This document shows, one piece after another, positions 27,056 to 39,700 of a stretch of DNA of 64,000 nucleotides; the stretch's first letter is position 1, and every line of letters starts with the position of its first letter. The translations under genes and the position numbers were made by a program. Under the pieces are notes generated by a model. It had not been told where the DNA came from, did no database searches, and saw only the letters and a program-made list of their open reading frames with translations. The stretch is from Ooceraea biroi (Eukaryota > Arthropoda > Insecta > Hymenoptera > Formicidae): contig NC_039516.1 in NCBI RefSeq assembly GCF_003672135.1, forward strand, positions 2,277,838 through 2,341,837, written 5' to 3'.

Positions 27056-27491
27056 TTTTTCGCTTTGAACTATAATAGATATCGCGCGTGATTGACTGAC
27101 TAAAGTGGCAGGCTGTCAGCACGTCTTAAAGATTCGTGACGAGTATAGTAAGTTATAAATTCGTAGCTTCCATAAAATTAAAAGTACGTGGGATTGCAGA
27201 CCTGAAGAGTAACTCCAAATTCTGCATTCAAGTTCGCGATCCGGGAAAAAATTTCATAAAGGAGTCGCGATCCCGTAAAACGAATAACAAATTTAAAAAA
27301 AACAAAAAACAAAAGAACGAGCTCTCATAGAATTCTCATCTTTGAAATCGTTCGTCCCATCGTCATACTTGGCGCGAGTCGTTGTCGCGAATGGAGTTCC
27401 ACTGCAGCCTCAGCAAGTCCGATAAGGACTGTCCACGGGGAGGAGGGCGAACAATGGAAAGGATGAGAGTCCTGTGTCGCACGTAACTTGT

Positions 27492-27744
27492 TCACATATT
27501 ATACGCCACGTAGATCGGGTCGAGCTGGTCCGCCAGGAAACCGTCGCGTAGGTGCATCCGTTGCTTCTCGCCGCGCGAATTGATGGGCACCACGCCAGGG
27601 TCCACTACCACCACTACGCCGACCACCAAGTGGTGCTCCTCGAGCACGGCGCTCGTCACGAGTGCCACCAGATCGAGGGCCTCGCTTTCGTTGCCGTCCA
27701 GCTCTACCACTACCACTAGGAGGTTGGTCCATGTGAATACGGCA
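27492..27744 (-). CDS. DIP2: DIP2 exon 15, C terminus and stop
   Basis: It encodes FTWTNLLVVVVELDGNESEA, VVVVVDPGVVPINSRGEKQR and MHLRDGFLADQLDPIYVAYN, then Met and TGA at 27492-27494. It is the highly conserved DIP2 C-terminal subdomain. No poly(A) signal could be placed confidently downstream. Confidence 0.96.
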
Positions 27745-30700
27745 CTAGAAGAGAGAAAAGACACGGTGACATTCGTCGTAAGCAGAAATGGCTAACACGG
27801 CGATCGGTTTTTAATCAAACGATTTTGAAAACCATCTCAGATTGTACTTGAATGTGTTGCAGATAATTATATTAATTTCTTTGATATACATAAATGTATT
27901 TGCAAATTTTGGGGAAAATTTCCAAGCAACTCACCATTCCGCAATTTTCTTGTGACACCGCATGACACTGTTCTCGATGTCAATCGGATGGTAGCGCATA
28001 CCACGTAGCAGTATGGCCTCGTCAAGGGCGCCAACGACAAACACAGCGTCGTGTAGCTCTGGATCGCTCGGCACAAGATCGGCCTCGGCTGGATTGGTGG
28101 TGTCGCCGGGCACGTCGCTGATTACCGATTGTTGAACGCTCTCTGTTCTCCTGAGGAAGCCAAGGTATCCGGTTCTCGCGTAGACCTCACTCGTGTTGCC
28201 GGTGACCAAACGCGCGTTAAAATGATCCGCGTAATCGCTCTCGTCGCCATAGATCGTGAAGTATCCGCTCGCGTTATGCGACGACTGTACCCAAATCTCT
28301 CCCAGATGCGAGTCGCCGCACTGACCCTTCGTCTCAGGATTGGCGATGATCACTTTTACGCCAGGCAGCAGCTTGCCCGACTCCATCAAGCACAGAGAGT
28401 GCGGACTGCCTCGTTCTACTAAGGACACTCGATCGTTGCGTAACGCGCGAAGATCTACGTAAACCGTCGATGGCTCCGGACTGGATGCTCCCTGCAGAAC
28501 ATCAATTCAACATCAATCGAAGCATGTTTGTGAAGACAATTGAAGCGATTAATTGCGTTAGTCGATCGTACCTGTAAGCAAATGGCAGTATTTACTCGGC
28601 AGCCGAACGAGGTGGAGACGGCGCGGGGACTCAAGCCGAGAGCGGAGAACAGTTTGCTAAAACTCGTGGTTAGCGCTATCCGCGGCCTCTCCTCGGCGAC
28701 GACGACGCACGTCCTCACGCACGCCAGACTGACGCCTCGCGCTTTGAGTGCGTGGACCGAGGAGCCGAGCCCCTTGGTGCACAGCTCCATGACGCCGTAC
28801 GAGCAGAACGTGTCTCTCACTCTGGACTGGCTGACCGCCGACAGCCAAAGCGCGGGATTGGCTTCCACCTGGCAACAAAACGACCGAGTTAAGTAAGCTC
28901 AGATAAAACTAAGAAAAACTGTAATTTTACAATTTTTATTTCTTTAGAAAATGTAATTTTATAATTTTTATTTTACTAATTTTATCCGAAAATTAGAGAA
29001 CAGGAATTATAAGTAAGGAATCATCATGAAACTCACCTCCGACGGTGGTATCAGTATAGAATGATGTCCACTGTATATACTGCTGAGACACCACAGTGCA
29101 AAGCCGAGCCCCGAGTACGGGTCCAAACAGAGAGCGATGTGCCGAGAGGGATAGAGCTCGCACGCTAGTTTCATGGCGCGGCACAACGATGTGACCGCGG
29201 CGTGGGACATCTTGATGCCGGCGAGCATGCCCGTCGTCGAGACGCTGAAGTCCAGGTAGGCCAGCATCTCCGCAGTAGGCGCCCGGTACATCACCGGCAA
29301 TTTCTTCTTTGGCATGTCGTCCATATCCAGAATCATCGGCCAAGTTTTCACATCGACCACGTTATTCGCCTCCTGCAGGAAACAATGTTGATGAGTTAAT
29401 GTACAATTCCACTTGTACCTTCAACAATCAAACGTTTACGGTTACCTTTGTCTTCAGCAACTTCAAGAGGTTCTGATTGGTCAGCACGAGGACGGATTTG
29501 CTGACGTCCACGATCATGCGAACGGTCGGCAAGGTTGTCTGGAGATTTTGCGGATGAGGCGGCCTAATGGTGACCGGCACAGCACCGACGTACAAGCAAC
29601 CGTAAAACGCACATATTAGATCGGTACCGGGTGGGAAGATTAACGCCACGTGGTCCCCGGTGTTGACCCTTCCGCGATCCAACAGCAGATTTCCAATCCT
29701 TTCGGCCTTCTTGTGCAGCTGCGAGCAGGACAGCGAGGTAGCCACCGCGCCCTTCGCGTTCAACGATGTAAATATCACATGGTCCGAAGTGCTGACAGCA
29801 CGCCACCGTAGAATCTCGGAGATAAATTGATACTGAAAGGTAGCACAAAAATGTAATGCGTGAGGACATGCAAAAACATTGAAAATTTTGCATAGAATGA
29901 TAATTTCTCATCGGACACAAACCTTTTTGGCATTGTCGCTGTCCTCGTCTAGAACACCCATGTCTCGCCCTTGCGCTGAGGCCAATCGGTTGCCTTGGAC
30001 GATGTTGCCCACCATGACGCTGGCCGGACCGACATCTGCAACAGAATCCCCCGCTACACGCCCCCGCACCATTCCGTTAGTAAACCAACACAAACACTCA
30101 ACCCTCAATAATGAGTAGCTCACACACTCTCTCCTGACTGAGGCCGGAAAATCAAAGCTAGAGCAATCTGGTTCTCGCCATCCGAGCCGACAATACAAGC
30201 GTTCACGTGGGCCTTCCGCTCCGCAGCCTTCTACGCTTTAACGCGAATCTTTAGATCCACGGATGCTTGAATTCCCGAACGTCTTTTGCGTTTCTTTCTT
30301 TCTCATTTTTAATGGACTGTACAATCCACAGATCCCAGATTTGCAATTGCGGTCGCATTGCATCAAAAGTACAAATCAAAGTATAATCAAAAGAGAAAAT
30401 GTAGAGATGCACTGTACTCTGTAAGAAGCTAAAATAAAAGAAACAGTCTTCCCAGAAAGATAAAACTAGCTAAGTAAAAAAGGCAGAACCTCTTGCCGAC
30501 GAAATCAATTATGCTTGCGCACAATTAAGACACTACAGGATATTCGGAACTCAGCCAAAAGAAAGAAGGACAACTAAATGGAGTAACATGCTAAGCGTAA
30601 TTAACCATGTAAAGATTGTTAATGGAATAACAATAGTATGTAATAAGGTTGTGTCTTGATTCAACTTTTTGGTATTTCGCATGTCCAGAAAGTTAGGACG

Positions 30701-33700
30701 CAATTTTATCACATACTTCTCTCACCGAATGCCTCAAAAATGTGACACATATATTTAATTATTAACAAATTTGTATGTGATATAATTTGCGAATATTTCA
30801 CTTAAATTGTACAATCAGTATCCAATATTCGAATATTAAATAAATTGGCACTAAACTCCGAATGCTATACATATATATGTTTTATGCACTTATTTCGAGA
30901 CATTCTGTATATATTTATAACCAAGGACGTTACACCATGCAAGTGTGCGCCAAATTTCTGAAGCCTACCAACAATTTTGTACAGATGCATGAGAGTTAAA
31001 TTCCTTGGTGCTAATTTAGGATTCTAGAAAAATTGAAATTCGTAATTATCAATATATTTCATTGCCATTTCCCGCTACTCCCTTTTTTTCCGCTTCCACA
31101 TTCGTTCCTCTTTCTTGTCACTATCATTCTTGGCGACTCATACAGTACAATTCAAGATTCATACATCATCCATACTAAACATTTAACACTAAATATGGCC
31201 AGCTAATGATGATACTTTTACCAGATAATGATGATACTCTTTGCAAACGTTTTACTTCGTATAAACAAAACACATTTCTGGCATTTTCAGTAAAATGCTC
31301 GCTAGTATTTATATTTGCAACGATTCTCATTATCCAGGTTTACGTCGATACCTGTCGGCCAGATAGATATCGGCGCGATACCCATCAGTGAACTCCGCTT
31401 CACTTACCTGAGTGGACTTCGCGTGGTTTCGGCAAGTTGGTGACGCAAGTGTGAGGGCAGAGCAACACGTTCGCCGGATGTAGGGCGCCCTCGAGGAATC
31501 GACGCTTCGTCTCCGACAGATGAATGCCGCCCAGCGGCGTCTTGGGCAAGTAGTTGGGTGGCACCAAGGCAAGACAGTATATCCCTACTGCGTGGATCGA
31601 ATCGACCGCTTGCAGTACACGAGACATCCACTGGAAGCTCTGTACAAAATGACGAGAAACTTTTGAAGCCACGTCGTCGCAAATCAGTTTCCGACGAACA
31701 CAATGTTATCAGAAAATAAAATATAGAATCTCTTTTTCAATTCTTTTGTAAAATAAATAGTATTTAATTTCAAAACGCACCTCCTCCTCGCTACAATCGG
31801 GCCGCTGTTCGGCAACGACGCATATCCTCTCGTCCCTGAGAACCCTCACGCTGAAAACGGCGATTCTGCCGCGGTAGATGAACTTCATCGGCTCGACCGC
31901 CAACACGGTGGCGATAATGTCGTCGGCGTTGTGCTTCCTGCCGGTCACCGTCATGAGACCATCGCGCGATCCGCAGACGAATACGAGTCCTCCAGGACCG
32001 AGGAAACCCAGCAAGCCGGAGCGCGTATACTCCACGTCACCCAGAGCGGTACTGTCGGCTTGCAACGGCGACACCTTGAAAGTATTGTTGGTAAGACCCT
32101 GCAAGCCCCAATATTGGCTGCCAGTCGCAGAGCTGTGCACGCAAATTTCGCCAACTTCATCCGTTTTGCAGATAAATGGTTGCCCTTCCATCTTAATAAC
32201 GACCACTATGCCTGCAGCAAAGATAATTCTTTTTGAGAATTCGTCACAACAGAAAACTATTTATTAGTTTGTAAAAATGACTTACTTCCAGGCATGACTT
32301 GTCCGCAGTCCTGTAATGTCAACGACGTGAGCGAATTCTCCTGATCCACTCTGACGACTCCGTAGCTCAATCCGGACATCGACAGGACTCCGCGGCCAGT
32401 TGCGTTTACTCCCGCGCGTCCTGGCCTTCTCACAGAGACCGTGAGTGCCTCGCTGGAGGAGGCACAAGGACAGACAGCGTCCGGCCTGAGTCCCTTGGAC
32501 TGGAATACCGAGAGAAACTGATCGCAGGATGAGAGAGACCAGGGATTCGCACCATCCGCGACAAGCAGCAGCCTCAGTGACGCCAAGGAAATATCCTTGT
32601 GATCCTTAGTGGCTAGCAAACCCCAGTGGAGATCCCGCGATTTCACAACGGCAACGCTGGCACGGTGCTTCGTGATCATCTGCATCCAACTGGCGGGATT
32701 GACCTTCATCAGAGCGTACGGGATGAAAATCACGTGCATGCCATTCAGCACACTGGTCAGCGTGCTGTGCCAAAGGCCGACTTCCCGCTTAAAGTCCAGC
32801 ACGCAAACGGCGTTCTCGCCCTCGGTGTAGCCGCAGGCCTGCGTGAGTGCGCGGCAGTGGGCCATCATCGCCGCCCTGGTAATAGTCACACCCATAACGG
32901 AGCCGTCCTTGTCGGTGGTGTACTCGATGTACGCTGGCGTGTCGTCGGTGAGCCGCGGCGGCGGTAGCCAGTCCTTGGGCGTCTTGCCCAAGTGCTCGGT
33001 GACGAACCAGTGCAGCTTCGGCCAGCCCTTGAAGGCCACCACCTCGCCGGCCGCCGTCTTCGGCAAGCCCTTCAGACACGCTTCGCTGGTCAACGCCACC
33101 TGAAAGTATCCGTTAGATGTTATCAGTTTCCAAGAGGTCGGACGTGTCAGTGATTACATATGCTAATGGATTAACGTCGATGCAAGTCGCAAGATTGTAC
33201 GGCCAATTGAACATGCAAATGCTCGAAGGAAAGAATGCCGTTTAGCGGGCAAGGCAGCGACCCGTTTACCTGGATTCCACAGCTTCCCAGAAGAAAACCA
33301 ATCTGCTGGGAGCCCGCGTCGCGGCGGGTCAGAGGCACCTCAATGGGCACCGGTACGATGCCGGCCTGCAGGCAGCCGTAAAAGGCGCACATGAAGCTGA
33401 TCGGATCGTTGTTCGGGTAAACCAGGGCGATCCTGTCGCCCGGCTTCAGGCAGCAATCCGCGCCGCGACTTAGAGCCTTATTCAGGAGGGTATAGGCGAT
33501 CTTGTGGGAACGGCTGAGCAACTTCCCATACGTGAGTGTTACGCAAAGCTTGCCATTAGGATCCAGAACGGTGGCCACGGGTGCCTTGTACGTCGCCGAG
33601 CCGTACCTAGACACAAATGGATGTCAGAAAATCGATGTAAATATTAAAACATGTGAAAATGGAATTTACAGATTGTTCTTCGTAACGTTCAATCACCGGT

Positions 33701-36700
33701 TCTCGATTTCAGATACGTGATTCTCACCTCTGAATAGCAGCTTCGAGAGACCGCGGCAAACCGGACGGCACCGACAGTGCCTCGCCCACTGCCGACGTCA
33801 TAGAGCCACCCTCGGGCTTCGGCGCGTTAGGATCCTTCGGATTCGCCGCAATTTCCAACTCGATGTCATCATCTTCATAGAACTCTGGCAGCGGTCGGCG
33901 TTTTGGCCGCTTCAGCGTGTTCAACAATTGCTGGATCTTTGCGGAGACCTTCCAGCGACCGGTGGTGCCAGTACTATTCTGATCCTCGACCATATGTCCA
34001 TAAAGGTTCACCCGGTCAGCGCCTGGCCGTCGCGTCGCCGATTGCTGCTGCCCGACCGGGGTGCTGCTGGTCACGTGGGTGACATCCGGAGGCTGGATGT
34101 TGCAGTAAGCGTGCGGCGTGTACTCGGCGATGTCGGTGATGTCGGCGCCGGGCGGCCTCCTCGCCGGCGGCCTCGGCGGTGGCGGAGTGTCGCGGGCGGA
34201 ACCAGTGCTGCTGGTGTCCGAGAGACCGGTGCCTGTGAAGGTCGACGATACGGGGTTAACTTGCACATCATTATTGTGTATATCGAGTAACCACATGTCG
34301 TGCCGCCACGCGTATCGCAACGTCACGCGCGCGCGGCTTCCTTCACGTTCCAGTGAAGTTCGCGGTTCGACCACTTTTTCCATTTCGTTCTTCCACGTAT
34401 GGAAGAAAAATAATACGTATTGATTATTGGCGCATCGTCCGGCGGAAATAGTCAAGGACACGCGACGCGGCATGTATGGAGCTGGACTTTGCGTTTAAAA
34501 CCATAACGTCGCGGTTGCGTTACGTTCTTTTCCAACATGTGCATTCAAATTATACTTGTATGATATTATCAGCATTATGTAACTTACTACGGACATTCCT
34601 TAGATCTATATTTATCTATTGTATGCAAAATTCTAGATCTAGCAGAAAAAAAAAGAAAATAAATTTGAATGAGCAATAAAGAACTGTCTATTTAATAATT
34701 AAAAATCCATCGTTTGTCATTTGTTTTTAAACATACCGTACATACAACTATTAGTGATCCTACCAGTCGGTCCACCCGCGCCAGGACTCTCCTCAGTGAC
34801 GACGCTGTCCTCATCGCTGCTGGACTCGCCGCTGTCACGTCTCTCCCGGTCGGGGCTTCTGGCCATCACGGAGGTTCTCTTCGACGGCATCGGCAAGGAG
34901 GGCTTCGGCCGTCCCTGCATCGCCGCCAGGGCCTGCTGCACCGCCTCCTGGCGCACCTCTGAAGCACGTACGAATTGATTACTCGAGCGGACGACGAGGA
35001 ACGGATGACACGCGAAGGCACTCCATCCTCTTATTTCCGCGTCGTCATCCGTTCATCATCTTCCGGCACTATTTATACGTGCACGGCTCATGCATATTGC
35101 GCATCGTACCGCTCTTGCGTAGCTGATGATCTAACGCGACGTTCGCGCGGTGCGTACAAATGCGTATACATGGAAGGATCTTGCAGAGGGGTGAAACTTG
35201 GAAAGACTCTTGCTTCGAATGAAAAACTTCTTCTCGACTAAACACTGCAAGCCAACCACATGACATCACGACTACGCCAGACGAAGCAGGAGATCACGCG
35301 TGATCTGTCTTGCGGTACACATCAAGATATTATAAATGACGTCTCTTTCGCATGCGGCCGCTTGCAAGATGTGCCAACTCGCTCGTCCGGATTCGGATGT
35401 CCAAACAGATCCGACAAATCGAATAATATTTGCGGCTGTAATTTAATGTGCACGTCTAGCCGACAACAACGTGTCGGCCAACGTGAAACGCGACGTAATG
35501 CAGGTAACATTCGATCACTGAGTCGATCGCTGTGGACTTCCGGGTGAGGCATACCCGTATCATTATTACGACATCATGCAACCGAGGCACAAGCTGTACT
35601 CGGGCCGTATATGTCTGCGCGTATATATGATGTCCCAATAAAGCACTTACACTTTAGTTTATCGCGTATAGTTAATAGAGAATTTATGAATATTACTGCA
35701 ATATTTAGATACAAATATATGAAAGACATTAATTTAGAAAGAATGATATTTTACACTATTAAATAATGATAACTAATTAATTAATAATTGATGATAAAAA
35801 TGATTACTCTTTAGCTGGCTACATTTCAGAATTTTCTTCGCATGTCAACATAACATTACAGAGACCATCGACGCGAGTGTTCTCGGGCCGGCTTATCTTC
35901 CATGAGGTACAGTCCGTCGACATCGGCCGTTAACGGTGCACCAGGTGGAAGATTGCCTGCACCTTGCGTTAAGATAAATGAACCTCTCTATCGGCGCTTC
36001 CGAACGAGGCGAGTTTTCCTCTCACTCATGCGAGACGACATTTCACTCGCAGACGAGGAGTGGAATGCGCCGAACAAGGCACGTTCAGTTGAGATAAACT
36101 CGAAAGGACTCATTCATTACTCCATCGTTCGATTACATCGCTTTTGCGAAAAGAAACTGCATTCATCGAGTCAAGACGAACAATTTATTCGGTACGAAAC
36201 ACCACATACCGGAAGGAATTAATGACTTAAGGACACCTACTTGCACGATAATTCCGGTACCCCTAAAGTCATCCCTGGAGGTGTACTCACCGGAATGGTA
36301 GCGGCTCTCATTGCGCGTGAGTCTGCGATTGCCGCGTCTCGCAGCCGCCGCCGCCGCCGCCGCAGCAGCCGAGTTCGAGTTTCCGGTATTCCCTGTAGAG
36401 CCGCCAGATCCCGGGGGACTGGCAATCCCGCCAGGCACTAGCCGGCCGCCTGCATGCAACACAACAACAACGGCACATAGACAAAATAAGGGACGCTACG
36501 AGGAGGACTGGGCAGCGCAGGAGGAAAGCGCGAGTTGTCGTCGTTTGCGTTTCCTCGGTCTTGTCGCATCCGGATAAACGAGCGCTCGGAAAGGGACTCG
36601 GAAGTATCAATCTTCAGCTGAAGCTGAAGTTCGCTCTCCATTTCGTTTGGAGCGATCAACGAATCACTCTCGACGGATCTACTGATCTAGAAAAACTCTG

Positions 36701-39700
36701 GAGAAAGGAAGCTGGCTGATGTTAATGATCTGAGGAACTGCGATTCCGCAGATCGTTGGAATGGAAGTGCGGGTCAAGGATCTGTTGACTGCACGTTACT
36801 GGAAAGAGGAAGAGGATGAAGGCAGAGTGTAGGCTCGAAGCGAATTAGTAGCAGAGGTCTAGCAAAGGCCTAGAGCGAAGGCTCGCGAGGCACCCTATGA
36901 GATTTGCGCATGCCGCGCGGCAGCGTGTTATTTATCCGGATGCGAGGTAACCGCCTAATTGCGCCATCGACGACTGGTCATTCCACCATCGGATGCTGCG
37001 TCGAGAGTGCGACCCGTATCGATCGTCCGTGACTTGGCGCAGGAACGGACGGAGGAGGAAGAGGAGATGGAGGGCCGGTCGGTGGCGTGATTCAGTCGGA
37101 ATAATGATCGCGGGGCCGATTTCAGGAGAGCCGTGCGTATCATTCCAGCATCCGCGTGTCTACCGCGCACCACACTACCTGTCGAGCGAACTCGATCGAA
37201 CTCGAGCGAGGCGCGGCACGCGAAAATAAAATGCGAAAGAAAGAGAGAAACAATAAAAAGATCCCCTAAACGTTAAGAGATCCGCTTTAGAAAAGGAAAA
37301 TCTGTCTGATATTTGTAGGGATCCATGGACTCCCCTCGTGCGGAGATCCCGCGCGAGATATCGCAAACTCCTACTCGGATACCGGAAGATCCGCGACGCG
37401 GATCCGTGGTATGTGGATATCGGTGATCTACGCGTTCAAGAATCTCAATTGACGGGGAACACGCGAAAAATCGAGTGTTGCGCGCACGCGGATACGCGAG
37501 GCGGTCGGTTAAATAGCGAGAATGCCGATGGACGGCAGGCCGGCCGACTGGCTGCAGCTCTTGAGTCACCCAAAGGTGGAACAACCGGTCTCGCGGCTAC
37601 CGCCTGGCTATGTCAAATTATAAAGGTATCTAAAGGTGCAAAAGCGTCTCGAGGCAACACACGCGAGACAGGGGGAACAAGCAGGCAAGCTATACACGAA
37701 GTGAAGTATACACAAGCGGTACGATGGATGGAGACTCTCGTTTCGCCAGGACTGATCGGTCTAACGATTTTCCACACGGTGCGCGCGGAAAACAGGAACG
37801 CGATCGTTCCGCGGCGATTTATTATGCATCTGACGTCTCGTGCAAATCTGAACACGACGGTACAGAACGAGAACGAGGACACCGACGCGAGAGAGACAAT
37901 GACGTGTGTCGCGGGATTGATTAAAGTGACCAGAATGTGTGTGCACCGAATCTTTCCATTCAACAGGAAAGAAGATCGTGGAAAAGTTGTTGTATCCAAG
38001 TCCCGTGACCGAGACCACATCAATCGTGGCATCACGAGCGAGCGATCGGGAACCAGCAATGAACTCTCCGGGTCTGCGAGCAACTCTAGGTGAATGATCT
38101 ACGGTGATCGGCGGTTCTCTACAAGTTCGTGTACCGGAGCGGCAGGCTAGGGGCTAAAAGTCAAAGCAAAAATAAAACACAGAATCAATAACGTGGCTAA
38201 CGCGTGCTAACGTTCGCTGCGCTCGCCGCCGCGACTCGAAGAAGGTGCTCGTTCGTTCGCTGGCTAACGTAGTGCGCGGCGCTACCTGAGTGATAGCGCT
38301 TCTCGTTGTGCGTGACACGCCGTTGCGTGCGCCGTGCACGTGGCTGCGGTCGGCCGCCGCCACCACCTCCTCCGCTTCCGTAACCCGTTCTCTCCAGCCC
38401 TCTACCAACGACGCTTCCTCCTCCTCCTCCTCCTCCGCCGCCGCCGCTGCTGACGCTGCCGCCGCCGCCACCACCTCCTCCACCACCACCAACACCATTT
38501 CCAGCCCCTACGATCGACACAGGCGTATGCGTATGCACAGAGCTCGTCTCCCAACGTTTCGATTCTCAGACAGTCGTTTACCCTCACGTTACATCAACGC
38601 CTCATCGCGCCCTTAAAAGCGGTACCAAACGTTCTTCCCGTATTTGATGTATTGTTATCACATGCAGCAACAATGGTATTGCATGATAGACTTTGTTGGA
38701 ACGGATACGTTGATGTAAAATTAAAATTTCTTTCATAAATGCATCGGTTGTTATAATGATGACATGAGAGTGATGCAATTTAGCAGGAAAATTGGAAAGA
38801 GATTGCTATAAAAGTATACATCTCTGCAAAGACTTCCTTATTAGCGAAATTTGGATTTGATTAACATAATACTCGCTCTTTCCTGAAAAGCTGATATTTG
38901 AAACGATAAAAAAAGAAATATACCCAAGAGCTTCCCGTTATTCGGCCCGGACGTGCCGGCTAGGAAACTGTCGTCGGTTCGACTCGCGTTCACGACAATG
39001 GCAGATGCACGTAGCATATAACGAGCGGATAACGCGGAAGCACTTCTTCCGCGTGCAGATACAGTTAAACTGCGAGCTTTGATTGCAGCGGCTCTACCGA
39101 TCGCAGCTGCGGGCGCAAAGGCGCGTCCGAATACCTATACAGGATGGCACCGTGCAAACTCATGAGGATTCTCAATCATCGCTTCCCGACCGAACTGAAT
39201 TTCACCGGCAACAGAATTCGACGGATATTTAGCACGAAGACGGACAGAAGAGAATGGAAATGTTGTGAACAGAAAATAGACTGGCATTTCGATTCTGATA
39301 CTAATTGTTTTCAATTTTTCTGTTCAAAAAAAAAAGAGAAAGAAAATGAAAAATTAGATAATAATAACTTCATTCTGCTATGATATAGTATCCTGTATCG
39401 CGTAATATGGTATACAATATCTGCATTATTTTAGATCCACTTTTTGCACACAACGAACTCGACCGTGAAATTTCTGTTCGATGCCGTAATCACTTTGCTC
39501 TTTTCGTAATCACTTTGCTCATGTCAAGCTTACGTTATCCGGAATATTCGGTTGGGCTTCTTACAGACCGTTAAAAAGCGTCTGACCGTGAAAGGGATTA
39601 AATTGATAGGTAACGGCGCGATCGCACGAGTGATGCGCCCGAGGAATGCATAGTGCGCGGACCAGCAAATGACGCGTGGAGACGGCAATCCCGTCTCCGG

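Larger units (their letters stand above)
11900..27491. other. Long region without a recognised gene
   Basis: About 15.6 kb between the SLC4 start exon and the DIP2 stop codon. Open frames are short, overlap on both strands and show no domain or consistent splice pattern. It contains several microsatellites and a CpG-rich block around 19600-20450. It probably includes SLC4 upstream sequence at its left end and the DIP2 3' UTR at its right end, but neither limit can be placed from sequence alone. Confidence 0.5.

Noticed and set aside
11900..27491. Many short open frames (60-160 codons) across the gene-poor region
   Set aside because: None has a recognisable domain, consistent splice signals or strand preference.
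37338..38093. 251-codon plus-strand open frame in a DIP2 intron
   Set aside because: It lies in CpG-rich sequence with a basic, low-information translation, overlaps an equally long open frame on the other strand and has no splice or promoter context.
38960..39000. GGTTCGACTC resembling a tRNA B box
   Set aside because: No matching A box or cloverleaf could be formed upstream.
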